Shown: one piece after another, positions 46,875 to 55,580 of the stretch
Numbering within the stretch: position 1 is the first letter of the stretch
How the letters are laid out: every line of letters starts with the position of its first letter
Assembly (NCBI RefSeq): GCF_021545335.1
Contig: NZ_CP089312.1
Coordinates: 2,728,001-2,792,000, forward strand
Direction of reading: 5' to 3'
Source: Streptomyces sp. GQFP
Lineage (GTDB): Bacteria > Actinomycetota > Actinomycetes > Streptomycetales > Streptomycetaceae
Length of the DNA: 64,000 bases
Notes under the pieces: generated by a model
What the model saw: the letters and a program-made list of their open reading frames with translations, nothing else
Database searches by the model: none
Told to the model about the DNA's origin: nothing
Position numbers and translations under genes: made by a program

Positions 46875-47855
46875 TCAGAACAACGCCCGCGCCAGCGCCC
46901 GCCGGGCCGCCGCGACCCGGGGGTCGTCCGCGCCGACGACCTCGAACAGCTCCAGCAGCCGCAGCCGTACGGCATCCCGGTCGTCGCCCGCCGTACGCCC
47001 GACCGTCTCGATGAGCCGCCCGAAGGCGTCCTCGACATGGCCGCCCACCAGATCCAGGTCGGCGGCGGCGATCTGCGCGGCCGGGTCACCCGGCTTCTCG
47101 GCGGCGTCCTTGCGCACCCGCTGCGGGTCGAGATCCTGCACCCGCTGGAGCAACTCGGCCTGCACGAGCCCGAGTTTGGCCTCCGAGTTGCCGGGGTCGT
47201 CACTCAGTACGTTCTTGTACGCCTGCACCGCGCCGCCCAAGTCCCCCGCGTCCAGGGCCTGTACGGCGGCTTCGAGCAGCGCGTCGTACGGGCCGGCAGG
47301 GACGGCCTGGGGGGCGGGTGCCTGTCGGTCGCCGGGATCGGCGTCCGCGTCGACGACGAGGCCGGTGAGGCCGAAGCGCTGCTCGCCGACCTGGATCAGC
47401 TGATCGAGGGTCTGCCGGATCTGCTGTTCCCCGGCGGCACCCTGGAAGAGGGGCAGGGCCTGCCCGGCTACGACGGCGAAGACGGCCGGGATCCCCTGAA
47501 TCCCGAACTGCTGCATCAGCATCTGGTTGGCGTCGACGTCGATCTTGGCGAGGACGAAGCGTCCGTTGTACTCGACGGCCAGCCGCTCCAGGACGGGGCT
47601 CAGCTGCTTGCACGGCTCGCACCACTCGGCCCAGAAGTCGATGACGACGGGCACCTCGGTGGAGCGCTGCAGGACGTCGAGTTCGAACCCGGCCTCATCG
47701 ACATCGATGACGAGGTCAGCCGGCGAGACGGCCCCTCCGCCACCCTGCCGGGCGGCTTCGGCGCGCGCCTGCTCCGCCTTCGACTTGGCCTCCTGGGCCG
47801 CCTTCACCGCGGCGAGGTCGACGACTCCGCTCATGGACATGTTCCGTGGCTGCAT
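46875..47855 (-). CDS. thioredoxin-TPR co-chaperone (YbbN/CnoX-like)
   Basis: 326 residues. There is an Ala/Lys-rich N-terminal segment (1-45), a thioredoxin domain (about 50-155) with FWAEWCEPCKQLSPVLERL (Cys79, Cys82) and GIQGIPAVFAVVAG (cis-Pro), then TPR-like helices (about 190-326; ALDAGDLGGAVQAYKNVL). This is the actinobacterial tetratricopeptide thioredoxin family; the E. coli relative CnoX protects proteins from oxidation and works with GroEL. WCEPC is less standard than WCGPC. ATG 47855 has GGGGGAGGAT upstream. It is divergent from a TetR gene; no co-transcribed partner is seen. Confidence 0.9.
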   Translation of the reverse strand: MQPRNMSMSGVVDLAAVKAAQEAKSKAEQARAEAARQGGGGAVSPADLVIDVDEAGFELDVLQRSTEVPVVIDFWAEWCEPCKQLSPVLERLAVEYNGRFVLAKIDVDANQMLMQQFGIQGIPAVFAVVAGQALPLFQGAAGEQQIRQTLDQLIQVGEQRFGLTGLVVDADADPGDRQAPAPQAVPAGPYDALLEAAVQALDAGDLGGAVQAYKNVLSDDPGNSEAKLGLVQAELLQRVQDLDPQRVRKDAAEKPGDPAAQIAAADLDLVGGHVEDAFGRLIETVGRTAGDDRDAVRLRLLELFEVVGADDPRVAAARRALARALF

Positions 47856-48018
47856 GCGTCTATCCTCCCCCGTCCCGCGCGTGCATGTGAAAGGCGTAGT
47901 GAAAGGTGTACCGAAAAGCGGCCGTGGTCGGCGACACGGCTTTCGCTACGGGTCGTAGCGTAACGGCAGGGGCGGGCCCCTGTGAAGCGTCCCCCAGTGA
48001 TCTCCCTCACGGACTCGT

Positions 48019-48050
48019 GACGACCTCTCGACGACCTCTCGACGACCTCG
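48019..48050. repeat. tandem 11-bp repeats upstream of tetR gene
   Basis: GACGACCTCTC occurs at 48019-48029 and 48030-48040, and a third partial copy GACGACCTCG follows. It lies 32 bp before the TetR ATG and may overlap its promoter or operator. Confidence 0.4.
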
Positions 48051-48081
48051 TGGGACAGAAACCGCCGGTTATGGTCATGCC

Positions 48082-48744
48082 ATGCAGAGTCGTACCCCCG
48101 TCGGCCGCACGGGACGCCCCCGCAGCGTCGCCGCGGACACCGCGATCCTGGCGGCGACCCGGGCCGCGCTGGTCGAACTGGGCTGGTCCGGGCTGACGCT
48201 GGGCGATGTGGCGATGCGGGCGGGGGTCGCGAAGACGACCCTCTACCGCCGCTGGCCCGGCAAGAACGAACTGGTGGTGGACGCGGTCGCGGAGCTGTTC
48301 GACGAGCTGGAGCTGCCCGACCGCGGCAGCCTCGCCGCCGACATCGAGGGCGTGGTCCTGCAGTTCGCGACGATCCTGGCCCGCCCGGAGGCCAAGAGCG
48401 GCCTGATGGCCGTACTGGCCGAGTCGACGGTCGACGACGCGCTGCACGAACGCATCCGCGACTCGATCGTCAACCGCCAGAAACTCCTGGTCCTGGAGGG
48501 CCGGGCCCGCGCCCAGGCCCGCGGCGAACTCCCCCCGGAACCGGACCCGGAAACAGCGGCCCGCAACGCGGACCTGATCTTCGACGTGGTGGCGGGCTCG
48601 GTCGTCCACCGCACCCTGGTGAGCGCGGAACAGGCGGACGAGTCCTGGGCCCAACGCTTCACGACGCTCCTCCTGGGCGGCTTGAACGCGACGGCCCAGA
48701 CGGCGAACCCGACGACGAACCCGACGACCCGACGGACCCCTTGA
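48082..48744 (+). CDS. TetR-family transcriptional regulator
   Basis: 220 residues. The HTH is TAILAATRAALVELGWSG, then LGDVAMRAGVAKTTLYRRWPGKNELV (about 18-65). The rest is the all-helical TetR_C type seen in AcrR-like actinomycete regulators (LAESTVDDALHERIRDSIV). The C-terminus (TAQTANPTTNPTTRRTP) is low complexity. The ATG has only a weak purine-rich leader and may be leaderless. It ends 2 bp before the convergent XRE gene. Its target is unknown; the TTACT dyads at 46584 and 46715 are candidates. Confidence 0.9.
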   Translation: MQSRTPVGRTGRPRSVAADTAILAATRAALVELGWSGLTLGDVAMRAGVAKTTLYRRWPGKNELVVDAVAELFDELELPDRGSLAADIEGVVLQFATILARPEAKSGLMAVLAESTVDDALHERIRDSIVNRQKLLVLEGRARAQARGELPPEPDPETAARNADLIFDVVAGSVVHRTLVSAEQADESWAQRFTTLLLGGLNATAQTANPTTNPTTRRTP

Positions 48745-48746
48745 CC

Positions 48747-49382
48747 TCACCCCGCCAACCGCGCCCCCACCCCTTGCCGCTCCCCGTCCCCCCGCCGTGC
48801 CCGTCCCCAAGCGGCGCGCCAGGCGTGGATCTGGTGGCGGGGCTGGCCGCAGGCCAGGGCGTAGGAGATCAGTAAGGGCTCCGACGGGAGGCGTAGGCCT
48901 GCCAGTACGTCCGCGAGGGTGCTGCGGGGCAGGGGGCCGAAGCCGGAGCCCCTGGCCCGGTTCTGGAGTTCGCGCAGGGACGGGTGGCCGGCGTCGTGGC
49001 GCAGGCGGTGCATCGCCTCCAGCAAATGCGCGGGCTCATAGACCAGTTCGAGGCGCCGGCCCCGGCCCCGGCGCGGCGCGGACAGCACCGCGGTCGCGCT
49101 GCGGTCCCGTGGTCCCGCCGACGTCGCGCTCTTCTCCCACCTGCTCCGGGCCTCGTGCTCGGGCGCCCCGCACACCGCCGCGTACGCCTCCACGACAGCG
49201 AGCTTGGGCAGCACGCTCCCGCTGTCGGCCCGCGAAAGGGTTACCGCGGAACAGCCCGGCCGCCCCACGCGGTCGGCCATCTCGCGATAGGTGAGCCCGG
49301 AACGCTCCCGCAGCGACCGCAGCCACCGCGCCAACTCGAAGTACCGGGCCGACTCCGTCAGATCCGCTTTTCGACGTCCCAT
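48747..49382 (-). CDS. helix-turn-helix (XRE-type) regulator
   Basis: 211 residues. The HTH spans about 15-75 (LARWLRSLRERSGLTYREMA, then GCSAVTLSRADSGSVLPKL). The linker is Arg-rich (APRRGRGRRLELVY), and a second part resembles another HTH (HPSLRELQNRARGSGFGPLP, then STLADVLAGLRLPSEP). This layout is common in Streptomyces proteins with an N-terminal HTH plus a C-terminal HTH-like region. ATG 49382 follows GAGGAGGGGAATGTG; the longer frame upstream is antisense to the polyketide genes. It lies divergent from the type II operon and may regulate it, which is inferred only from position. Confidence 0.85.
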   Translation of the reverse strand: MGRRKADLTESARYFELARWLRSLRERSGLTYREMADRVGRPGCSAVTLSRADSGSVLPKLAVVEAYAAVCGAPEHEARSRWEKSATSAGPRDRSATAVLSAPRRGRGRRLELVYEPAHLLEAMHRLRHDAGHPSLRELQNRARGSGFGPLPRSTLADVLAGLRLPSEPLLISYALACGQPRHQIHAWRAAWGRARRGDGERQGVGARLAG

Positions 49383-49800
49383 CACATTCCCCTCCTCGAC
49401 GCCTCCGGTTCGGTCTTCGCCTGTCTCCCGTTCTCTTCCGTTCTCTTCCGTAAATGATCGAAATTCAAAGGCACCGGCCGGGTCCCCCCGGACACCAAAC
49501 GGAAGGATGGCGTGTTGGGAAGCCACTGGTCCAGAACTCGTGTTGGTTGATTCAACCTTGTCCGGAAACCAGAGGAAACAATCCAGCCGCAGGAATCGAC
49601 TCAGGGCATCGGAAGCCCGGGTTCGCACAGCTTGCGAGGCGTCGCTCGGCAGGACCGTAAATTCTGGGGAACATTCTGTCCGGCACCGGGGCACAGGTAA
49701 GTACTTGCGGCGATCTCGCGCAGTCTGCTGGCATGTCCCAGGACCGCACCGATTCGTACGTGAAGCCGAACATGCGGCTACACACGAGTGGAGGCCCAGA
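49383..49800. promoter_or_regulatory. promoter region of the type II operon
   Basis: A 418-bp region between the XRE gene and the ACP gene, lower in GC than the surroundings. It holds a 13-bp dyad GGTTGA-T-TCAACC (49545-49557) and AAGTACTT (49699-49706). No gene is seen. It probably contains promoters in both directions. Confidence 0.5.
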
Positions 49801-50067
49801 ATGGCAGATTCCGCTGTCGAGAAATTCGATGCCCTGGTCGCGTTGATTCGGGATGTGAAGCCGAGTCTGAACAGTACGCAGATCACCGCCGAGCATTCCG
49901 TCGTGGAAGACCTCGGACTCGACTCGCTCGACATATTGCAGCTTTCCCGGAAGGTGAACCGCGACTTCGGCGGCACGTTCGATCTGGAGGAATGGGAGAG
50001 CGACTCCGACACCCACCACAGGTCGGTCGGGTCGATTCTCCGGCATCTCGAATCGGCGACCGTGTGA
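49801..50067 (+). CDS. acyl carrier protein
   Basis: 88 residues. The phosphopantetheine site is DLGLDSLDILQLSRKV, with Ser42 the attachment residue, and the four-helix ACP layout is visible. Growing acyl chains would be tethered here for the ketosynthase and reductases. ATG 49801 has GGAGG upstream. The stop overlaps the SDR start by GTGA. It is first in an eight-gene operon; an in-operon phosphopantetheinyl transferase at the end can load it. Confidence 0.93.
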   Translation: MADSAVEKFDALVALIRDVKPSLNSTQITAEHSVVEDLGLDSLDILQLSRKVNRDFGGTFDLEEWESDSDTHHRSVGSILRHLESATV

Positions 50068-50846
50068 GTACGGACGTGGGCTCGGAGGAGGGACGCCCGC
50101 GCGTCGCGCTGGTCACCGGCGGATCGCGTGGAATCGGCGCCGCGATCTGCCGGCGCCTCGCGGGCGACGGGCACTCCGTCCATCTCGTCTACCGCGACGC
50201 CGAGGACGCGGCGGAACGCGTCACCAAGGAGATCACCGCCGCCGGCCGCCGCGTCTTCGCCCACCGGGCCGACGTGTCCGACGAGGCGCAGGTACGCCGC
50301 CTCGTCGACACCGTGGCCGAGCAGGAGGACCGCGTGGACGTCCTGGTCAACAACGCGGGCGTCATCGACGACCGCCTGTTGGCACTGACCAGGACCGCGC
50401 AGTGGGAGCACGTGATCCGGGTCAACCTCGGCGGCCCCTTCCTGATGTGCCGGGCCGTCGTCCCCCTCATGCTGGAACGGTCCTGGGGCCGGATCATCAA
50501 CATCTCGTCCAATTCGGTACGTCAGCCGGGCCCCGGCCAGACCTCCTACGCCGCGTCGAAAGGCGGCCTGGAGGCGCTGACCCGCGGCCTCGCCGCCGAA
50601 GTGGGCCACAAGGGGATCCGCGTCAACACCGTGGCGCCCGGCGCAATCCGCACCGATATGACGTCGGACCTGGCCGGCCGGCTGGGAGTCGGCCCCGAAG
50701 GGGCGGGCTGGGGTGTGCCGGAGGACATCGCGGGACTCGTCGCATTTCTGGCGGGCGACGAGGCGGACTACATCCAGGGACAGACCTTCACCGTCGACGG
50801 CGGCCGTCAGGCCATGCGTACGCGCGGCTCGAAGAGCGGCGCCTGA
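50064..50846 (+). CDS. 3-ketoacyl-ACP reductase (SDR, FabG-like)
   Basis: 260 residues, starting with GTG 50064 overlapping the ACP gene. The Rossmann glycine motif is TGGSRGIGAAI, NNAG is at about 96-99 (VLVNNAGVIDD), and the catalytic set is Ser (IINISSNSV), Tyr162 and Lys166 (SYAASKGGLEAL). The C-terminal DYIQGQTFTVDGG block is typical. It should reduce beta-keto groups on the ACP-bound chain with NADPH. This is the catalytically complete SDR of the operon, unlike the one at 51412. Confidence 0.92.
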   Translation: MSTDVGSEEGRPRVALVTGGSRGIGAAICRRLAGDGHSVHLVYRDAEDAAERVTKEITAAGRRVFAHRADVSDEAQVRRLVDTVAEQEDRVDVLVNNAGVIDDRLLALTRTAQWEHVIRVNLGGPFLMCRAVVPLMLERSWGRIINISSNSVRQPGPGQTSYAASKGGLEALTRGLAAEVGHKGIRVNTVAPGAIRTDMTSDLAGRLGVGPEGAGWGVPEDIAGLVAFLAGDEADYIQGQTFTVDGGRQAMRTRGSKSGA

Positions 50847-50860
50847 AGAAGCGGGGAGAA

Positions 50861-51415
50861 ATGACGGAAACAGCATCCGAGACCGCCGGTGACGCACCGC
50901 CCACAACTCGGCGCCTCTTGTACTGGGAGGACCTGAAAGAGGCCACGCCGCGCCGCCACGGACCGGTCGTCTTCAGCAGTGATCTGCTCGACCAATTGCT
51001 GAACCTGCTCGGCGAAAAGCACCCGATCCACGACAGTGGCGCTTTCGCCGAGTCGGTCGACCGGCGGCAGCGCATCATTCCCGGCGGATTCATCCACGCA
51101 ATCACCTCCGGCTGGGTGGTGCAGCACGGCAGTGCCGGCGCGGTCCTCGGTCTGCGCTCCATGAATTGGGACTACGTCCGGCCGCTGTATCCGGACACAC
51201 CGTTCTGGTTCACCACGGAGACCGAGCACAGCGAATTGATCGACGACCGGTGCGGGCTCGTGAAATCGGTGCGCCGTGTGCACACCGAAGACGACCGGGT
51301 GTACGCGATAGGACGGCTGAGCGTCGTGTTCATGCGGCGTTCGTGGCGAGACACGCGAGTCGAGGAACGCACCAGGGAAAAGGCCGGACAGCGCCGGAAG
51401 GGGGTCTCTTCGTGA
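50861..51415 (+). CDS. MaoC-like hotdog dehydratase
   Basis: 184 residues. The hotdog signature is HPIHDSGAFAESV (His57 in the MaoC NPxHxD-like site) followed by RIIPGGFIHAITSGWV, which is the HG-helix region of MaoC/hydratase 2. It should dehydrate 3-hydroxyacyl-ACP to enoyl-ACP. The N-terminal 20 residues are polar. ATG 50861 has GGGGAGAA upstream, 14 bp after the ketoreductase stop. The stop overlaps the next SDR by GTGA. Confidence 0.86.
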   Translation: MTETASETAGDAPPTTRRLLYWEDLKEATPRRHGPVVFSSDLLDQLLNLLGEKHPIHDSGAFAESVDRRQRIIPGGFIHAITSGWVVQHGSAGAVLGLRSMNWDYVRPLYPDTPFWFTTETEHSELIDDRCGLVKSVRRVHTEDDRVYAIGRLSVVFMRRSWRDTRVEERTREKAGQRRKGVSS

Positions 51416-52257
51416 GTTTCGAGGAATGCCGTCCGCTGAAGGACCGGGTCGCGCTGGTGACCGGCGGCTCCCGGGGCATCGGCGCGGGTATCAGCCGCAA
51501 ACTGGCCGCCTGGGGCTGCACGCTGGCCGTCAACTACGTCGACCGGGCCGGCCCGGCGCGCAGGCTCGCGGCCGAACTGGAGGAGCAGGGCACGAAGGTC
51601 AGCCTGCACCAGGCGGACCTCGGCGAGACGGCCGCCGTCGAGAGGCTCCTGGAGGAGGTCGGGTCCGTCCACGGCGACCTGAACATCCTCGTGCAGAACG
51701 CGGCGGCCACGAAGTTCATCGCCCTGGAGGACGCGACGCCCGAGCAGTGGCAGTTCGTCCAGGACACCAACGCCCGCGCCACCTGGCTGCTGGCCAAGCA
51801 CGCCATCCCCCTGATGCGGGACCGCCCAGGCGCCCGCTTCATCACGATCACCAACTCCACGACCCAGCGCATCGTGCCACGCGCCGGCCTCTTCGGCGCC
51901 GCCAAGGCCGCCCTGGAGAACCTCACGAACTATCTCTCGTACGAGTTGGCCCCGTACGGCATCGTCGCCAACTGCGTACGCCCCGGCCTGGTGCAGACCG
52001 ACGTGTTCAACGTACGGCCCGACTTCGCGGGCGGTGTGCTGCACGAGATGGCCGTCACCCCCTGGCAGGACGGCCAGATGACCACACCGGAGAACAGCGC
52101 CGACGTGGTGGCCATGCTCTGCCTCGACGAGGCGAGCTGGATCGCCGGCCAGACGATCACCGTGGACGGCGGCTACCGGCTGTGGGGCAACCTCGCCCCC
52201 CGCCGCGACCCCCGGGCGCAGACACGCCAGGAGCAGCCCGGCCCGGTGTCCTCATGA
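51412..52257 (+). CDS. SDR-family protein without catalytic Tyr
   Basis: 281 residues, starting at GTG 51412 (GTGA overlap). The cofactor motif TGGSRGIGAGI and the C-terminal ASWIAGQTITVDGGYRLWG are standard, so the fold and NADPH site are intact. At the catalytic region the sequence is TITNSTTQRIVPRAGLFGAAK: Lys165 is kept but the Tyr four residues earlier is Phe161, and no Tyr lies at the FabL-type position seven before Lys either. NNAG is replaced by QNAA. It may be a non-catalytic partner, or an enoyl reductase with another mechanism. The long C-terminal tail (RDPRAQTRQEQPG) is unusual. Confidence 0.85.
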   Translation: MSFEECRPLKDRVALVTGGSRGIGAGISRKLAAWGCTLAVNYVDRAGPARRLAAELEEQGTKVSLHQADLGETAAVERLLEEVGSVHGDLNILVQNAAATKFIALEDATPEQWQFVQDTNARATWLLAKHAIPLMRDRPGARFITITNSTTQRIVPRAGLFGAAKAALENLTNYLSYELAPYGIVANCVRPGLVQTDVFNVRPDFAGGVLHEMAVTPWQDGQMTTPENSADVVAMLCLDEASWIAGQTITVDGGYRLWGNLAPRRDPRAQTRQEQPGPVSS

Positions 52258-53510
52258 GCGATACAAGCGCTACGAACGACATCGCCATCACCGGTACGGG
52301 AGTGATCACCGCCGCCGGTACGGGCCCGGGCCCGGTCCTCGACGCCATGCTGGCCGGGACTTCCTTGTTCGCCGACCGGCCCGAGAACGCGTGGCTGCCG
52401 TGGCCGCTGGCCGACATGGGCCTGCCCGGGATTCCCTGGCCCGAGGGCGACACCTGGGCCAACAACCAGAAGTACGCCAGTGCCACCGCCCACGCGGCGG
52501 TCGCGGCCGCCCGTCTCGCGGTCGCCGCGTCGGGGGGTGCGGCGAACGCCGAGGAGGCGGTGCGCTGCGGCACGGTCGTGGCGACGGGCATGGGTGGCGG
52601 CGACGAACTGAACGAGGTCATCCCCAAGTTGGCGGTCAGGGCCGAGACCGATCCGAGGCCGCTGGCGAAGCTGCTCTACGACGAGGTGCCCGACTACACG
52701 TATCTGCGCGGAATCCCGTCCCAGATCGGCCAGTTCGTCTGTATGGCGGCGGGCTTCCTCGGCTCCAACGTCGCGATGTACGGGGAGTCGGGCGCGAGCG
52801 GCCTGGGGACGCTGTCGGCGGCGATGCGGCTGCTGCGCGACGGCGAGCTGGACCGCGTCCTCGTCGTGGGGGTCCAACCGCCGCTCTCGGCGGCCGTGTT
52901 GGCGGCCCTCGACAGTGAGGAGGCCATCGGTACGAGGGCGGGCGCGGGCGACGGTCCCTTCGATCTCGACCGGGCCGGAATCCTGCTCGGCGAGGGTGCG
53001 GCTGCCCTGATGGTGGAGCGCGCGGACACGGCCCGGGCGCGGGGTGCGACGGTCGTCGCGGAGGTGGCGGCCTGCGAGACCCTGTGCGCGTCCGACCGTA
53101 CGAGCGCGCTGGACGGGGCGGTCTCCGCCGTACTGGAGGAGGCGGGGCGGCGCCCGGACCTGTGGTGGGCCCACGGCTCCGGTTCGGTGGCGTCGGACGC
53201 CGACGAGTGCCGTACGGTCGGCCGGTTCGTGGCGGGCGTGCCCACCACGTCGAGCAAGGGGACCATCGGCAACACCTTCGAGTGCGCCGGGCTGATCGAC
53301 GTGGTGCTGGCGATCGAGGCCCTGGACCGCCAACTCGTCCCGCCTGTAGGCCTGTTGCGCAAGCCCGATCCGGGGCTCGGTGACATCGACTTCGTGCACG
53401 GTGCGCCACGGCCCGTCACCGGTTCCGGCAGCGCGCTCGTGACCACGTTCGGCCCGACCCCGCGCTCGACGACGGCGGGGGCGGCCGTGCTCACCAGGGG
53501 GGTTCGATGA
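52254..53510 (+). CDS. ketosynthase-like chain-length factor (KSbeta-like)
   Basis: 418 residues, ketosynthase fold (DIAITGTGVITAAG at the start, FDLDRAGILLGEGAAALMVE in the middle). The Cys nucleophile is absent: the loop reads MYGESGASGLGTL with Gly180 in its place. His307 (WWAHGSGS) remains but the second His is Asn340 (KGTIGNTFECAG). So it cannot condense and should act as chain-length factor with the KSalpha encoded next. It precedes KSalpha, opposite to the usual KSalpha-KSbeta order. ATG 52254 overlaps the SDR stop by ATGA; the end overlaps KSalpha in the same way. Confidence 0.88.
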   Translation: MSDTSATNDIAITGTGVITAAGTGPGPVLDAMLAGTSLFADRPENAWLPWPLADMGLPGIPWPEGDTWANNQKYASATAHAAVAAARLAVAASGGAANAEEAVRCGTVVATGMGGGDELNEVIPKLAVRAETDPRPLAKLLYDEVPDYTYLRGIPSQIGQFVCMAAGFLGSNVAMYGESGASGLGTLSAAMRLLRDGELDRVLVVGVQPPLSAAVLAALDSEEAIGTRAGAGDGPFDLDRAGILLGEGAAALMVERADTARARGATVVAEVAACETLCASDRTSALDGAVSAVLEEAGRRPDLWWAHGSGSVASDADECRTVGRFVAGVPTTSSKGTIGNTFECAGLIDVVLAIEALDRQLVPPVGLLRKPDPGLGDIDFVHGAPRPVTGSGSALVTTFGPTPRSTTAGAAVLTRGVR

Positions 53511-54892
53511 CGGACCAGGACCAGAGGCAGGACCAGAACCAGGACCAGGACGTGGTGATCACCGGGATGGGGGTCGTCACCCCCAACGCGGGCTCGGTGG
53601 AGTCGTTCTGGGAGGCCAATCTGACCGGGCGGTCCGGGCTGTCGTACGAGCGGCGGATGGATCTGTCGCAGCTGCCGTGCGGCTGGGTCGCCGGGATCAT
53701 TCCCGACGGGATCAAGAAGTCCGTCGAGGAGCGGGCGGGCGTACCCGGCCGCTCCTGGACGGACATGCTGCTGCACGCCACCGTGGACGAGGCGTTGCGC
53801 GACGCCCGGGTCGAGGGTCCGCTGGACCGGCCGGCCGGACTGCTGTGGTCCCGGGTGTCGCCGGGGCCGAGCGGCACCTTCCCGGAGGACTACGTCGCGT
53901 ACATGAAGACGGTGGCGACCCGCTACAAGGAGCTGGGCGACGACCGGGCGGCCGCGCTGGAACGCCTGCGGGCCGAACGCGCCGAACGGACCGACCGATC
54001 CACCATCGAGCCCTCCGAGTCGACGACCTTCCCGCACTCCGTCGCGCAGCGCCTGGGCACCCCGCTGATCACCATGGGCCTGGAGGCGACCTGTGCGGGC
54101 GGGCTGCGCGCGATCGCCGAGGCCGCCCGGCTGCTGCGTACGGGACGGATCGGTCTCGCGGTCGTCGCGGCGAGCGTGTCCCGCAACACGCACTATGTCC
54201 TGTCCCAGTACGGGCAGTTGATGGCGCTCTCGCGCTGGAAGGGGGCGGCAGAACAGGCCTCCATGCCGTTCGACAGCAGGCGTTCCGGCATGGTGATCAA
54301 CGAGTCGTCGGCGGCGCTCGTCCTGGAGACGGCGGAGCACGCGCGGCGGCGCGGGGTGGACACGGTGCACGCCGTCGTCGAGGGCTGGGGCCTCGCGGTG
54401 GACATCAGCCATGTGACCGCGCCGCGCATCGACACGGTCGAGCGGGTCGTCCGGGGAGCGCTCGCGCACGCGGGCGTCTCCCCCGACGACATCGACACGG
54501 TCAACGCGCACGGCACGTCGACGCGGCTCAACGACATCACGGAGGCCCGCGCGCTGCACCGGGTCTTCGGGAAACGCATGAAGGAGATCGACGTCTGCGC
54601 GGTCAAGTCCCTTACGGGGCACGGCTCGGCGGCCTCGGGTGTCGTGGAGTCGACGGTCGCGGCACTGACCCTGTGCCGGGGCGTGGTACCGCCGGTCGTC
54701 ACCTGCACCGAACCGGACCCGAAGTGCGATGTGAAGACCTCGCTGCGCCCGGTCGAGCGACCGGTGGACACCGTACTGAAGAACTCGTTCGGTTTCGGCG
54801 GCCAGTACGCCTCGATGGTCTTCCGCCGCCCGCCCAACCCCCGCCGCGCACCGGCGACTTCGGAATCAGAACACGTGGGAGCAGAGCACTGA
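53507..54892 (+). CDS. beta-ketoacyl-ACP synthase (KSalpha)
   Basis: 461 residues. The catalytic triad is complete: Cys196 in GLEATCAGGLRAI, His335 in NAHGTSTR and His372 in KSLTGHGSAASG. The gatekeeping motif PFDSRRSGMVINESSAAL has NES where GEG is usual. An N-terminal Gln/Asp repeat (TDQDQRQDQNQDQD) is probably unstructured. With the preceding Cys-less protein it should form the KSalpha/KSbeta heterodimer, using malonyl-ACP supplied by the primary FAS malonyl transferase, since no AT gene is present. The ATG overlaps the CLF stop. No cyclase or aromatase gene is nearby, so an aromatic polyketide product is unlikely. Confidence 0.9.
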   Translation: MTDQDQRQDQNQDQDVVITGMGVVTPNAGSVESFWEANLTGRSGLSYERRMDLSQLPCGWVAGIIPDGIKKSVEERAGVPGRSWTDMLLHATVDEALRDARVEGPLDRPAGLLWSRVSPGPSGTFPEDYVAYMKTVATRYKELGDDRAAALERLRAERAERTDRSTIEPSESTTFPHSVAQRLGTPLITMGLEATCAGGLRAIAEAARLLRTGRIGLAVVAASVSRNTHYVLSQYGQLMALSRWKGAAEQASMPFDSRRSGMVINESSAALVLETAEHARRRGVDTVHAVVEGWGLAVDISHVTAPRIDTVERVVRGALAHAGVSPDDIDTVNAHGTSTRLNDITEARALHRVFGKRMKEIDVCAVKSLTGHGSAASGVVESTVAALTLCRGVVPPVVTCTEPDPKCDVKTSLRPVERPVDTVLKNSFGFGGQYASMVFRRPPNPRRAPATSESEHVGAEH

Positions 54893-54893
54893 C

Positions 54894-55580
54894 GTGGAAC
54901 TCGAAGTGGAGGTCATCGATCCGCCCGGCAGGCCGTACGCGACCGTGATCTGGCTGCACGGCATGGGCCAGGACTCCGGGGCCCTGGTCCCGGTGGCGGA
55001 GCAGTCCGGCCTGACCTCGCCGGACGCCGGCGTACGTCATGTGTTCCCGCGCGCCCCTCGCCAGTCTCCCGGGCTGGCGGGGGGCGTGCCCGCGCGTGCC
55101 TGGTTCCGGCAGCGGGTCTTCGCACTGAAGCACGCGGACCTGCCGACCCTCCTCGCCACCGAACGCGCCCTGCACGAGCTGGTGTCGGCCGAGTCGGCGC
55201 TCACCGGTTCGAAGCGGGTCCTGCTCGCGGGGTTCTCCCAGGGCGCGTCCATGGCCCTGATCACGGCACTTCGCCACCCCGAGCGACTGGGCGGCCTCAT
55301 CCTCTACGACGCCTTCCTGACCGGCGAGTTGCCGCTCGCCGACACCCGGTCACCGGCCAACGCCGATCTGCCCGTCTGGATCGGACAGGGCCGCTTCGAC
55401 TGGATCGTCCCGCTGACGGTGGGCGAGTCCGTACGCGACCTGCTCAACTCATGGGAGCAGCCGCTGTCTTGGCACGTGTACTACGACTACCCGAACACCC
55501 ATGAGCCGTTCAGCGGCGCCGCCGCCGATCTGCGGGCCTTCTTCGACGAGGTGGCGCCGGGCGCGGGCGGGCCGGAGTGA
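54894..55580 (+). CDS. alpha/beta-hydrolase, carboxylesterase/thioesterase-like
   Basis: 228 residues of the phospholipase/carboxylesterase type. The nucleophile elbow is GFSQGAS (Ser115), oxyanion loop WLHGMGQDSG, Asp in QGRFDWIVPL and the final His in YPNTHEPF. It could release the finished acyl chain from the ACP. GTG 54894 starts one base after the KSalpha stop region. The stop overlaps the phosphopantetheinyl transferase by GTGA. The natural substrate is not known. Confidence 0.88.
   Translation: MELEVEVIDPPGRPYATVIWLHGMGQDSGALVPVAEQSGLTSPDAGVRHVFPRAPRQSPGLAGGVPARAWFRQRVFALKHADLPTLLATERALHELVSAESALTGSKRVLLAGFSQGASMALITALRHPERLGGLILYDAFLTGELPLADTRSPANADLPVWIGQGRFDWIVPLTVGESVRDLLNSWEQPLSWHVYYDYPNTHEPFSGAAADLRAFFDEVAPGAGGPE

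Noticed and set aside
49383..50906. Upstream extension of the XRE frame on the minus strand
   Set aside because: Runs antisense to the ACP and ketoreductase genes; ATG 49382 has GAGGAGGGG.
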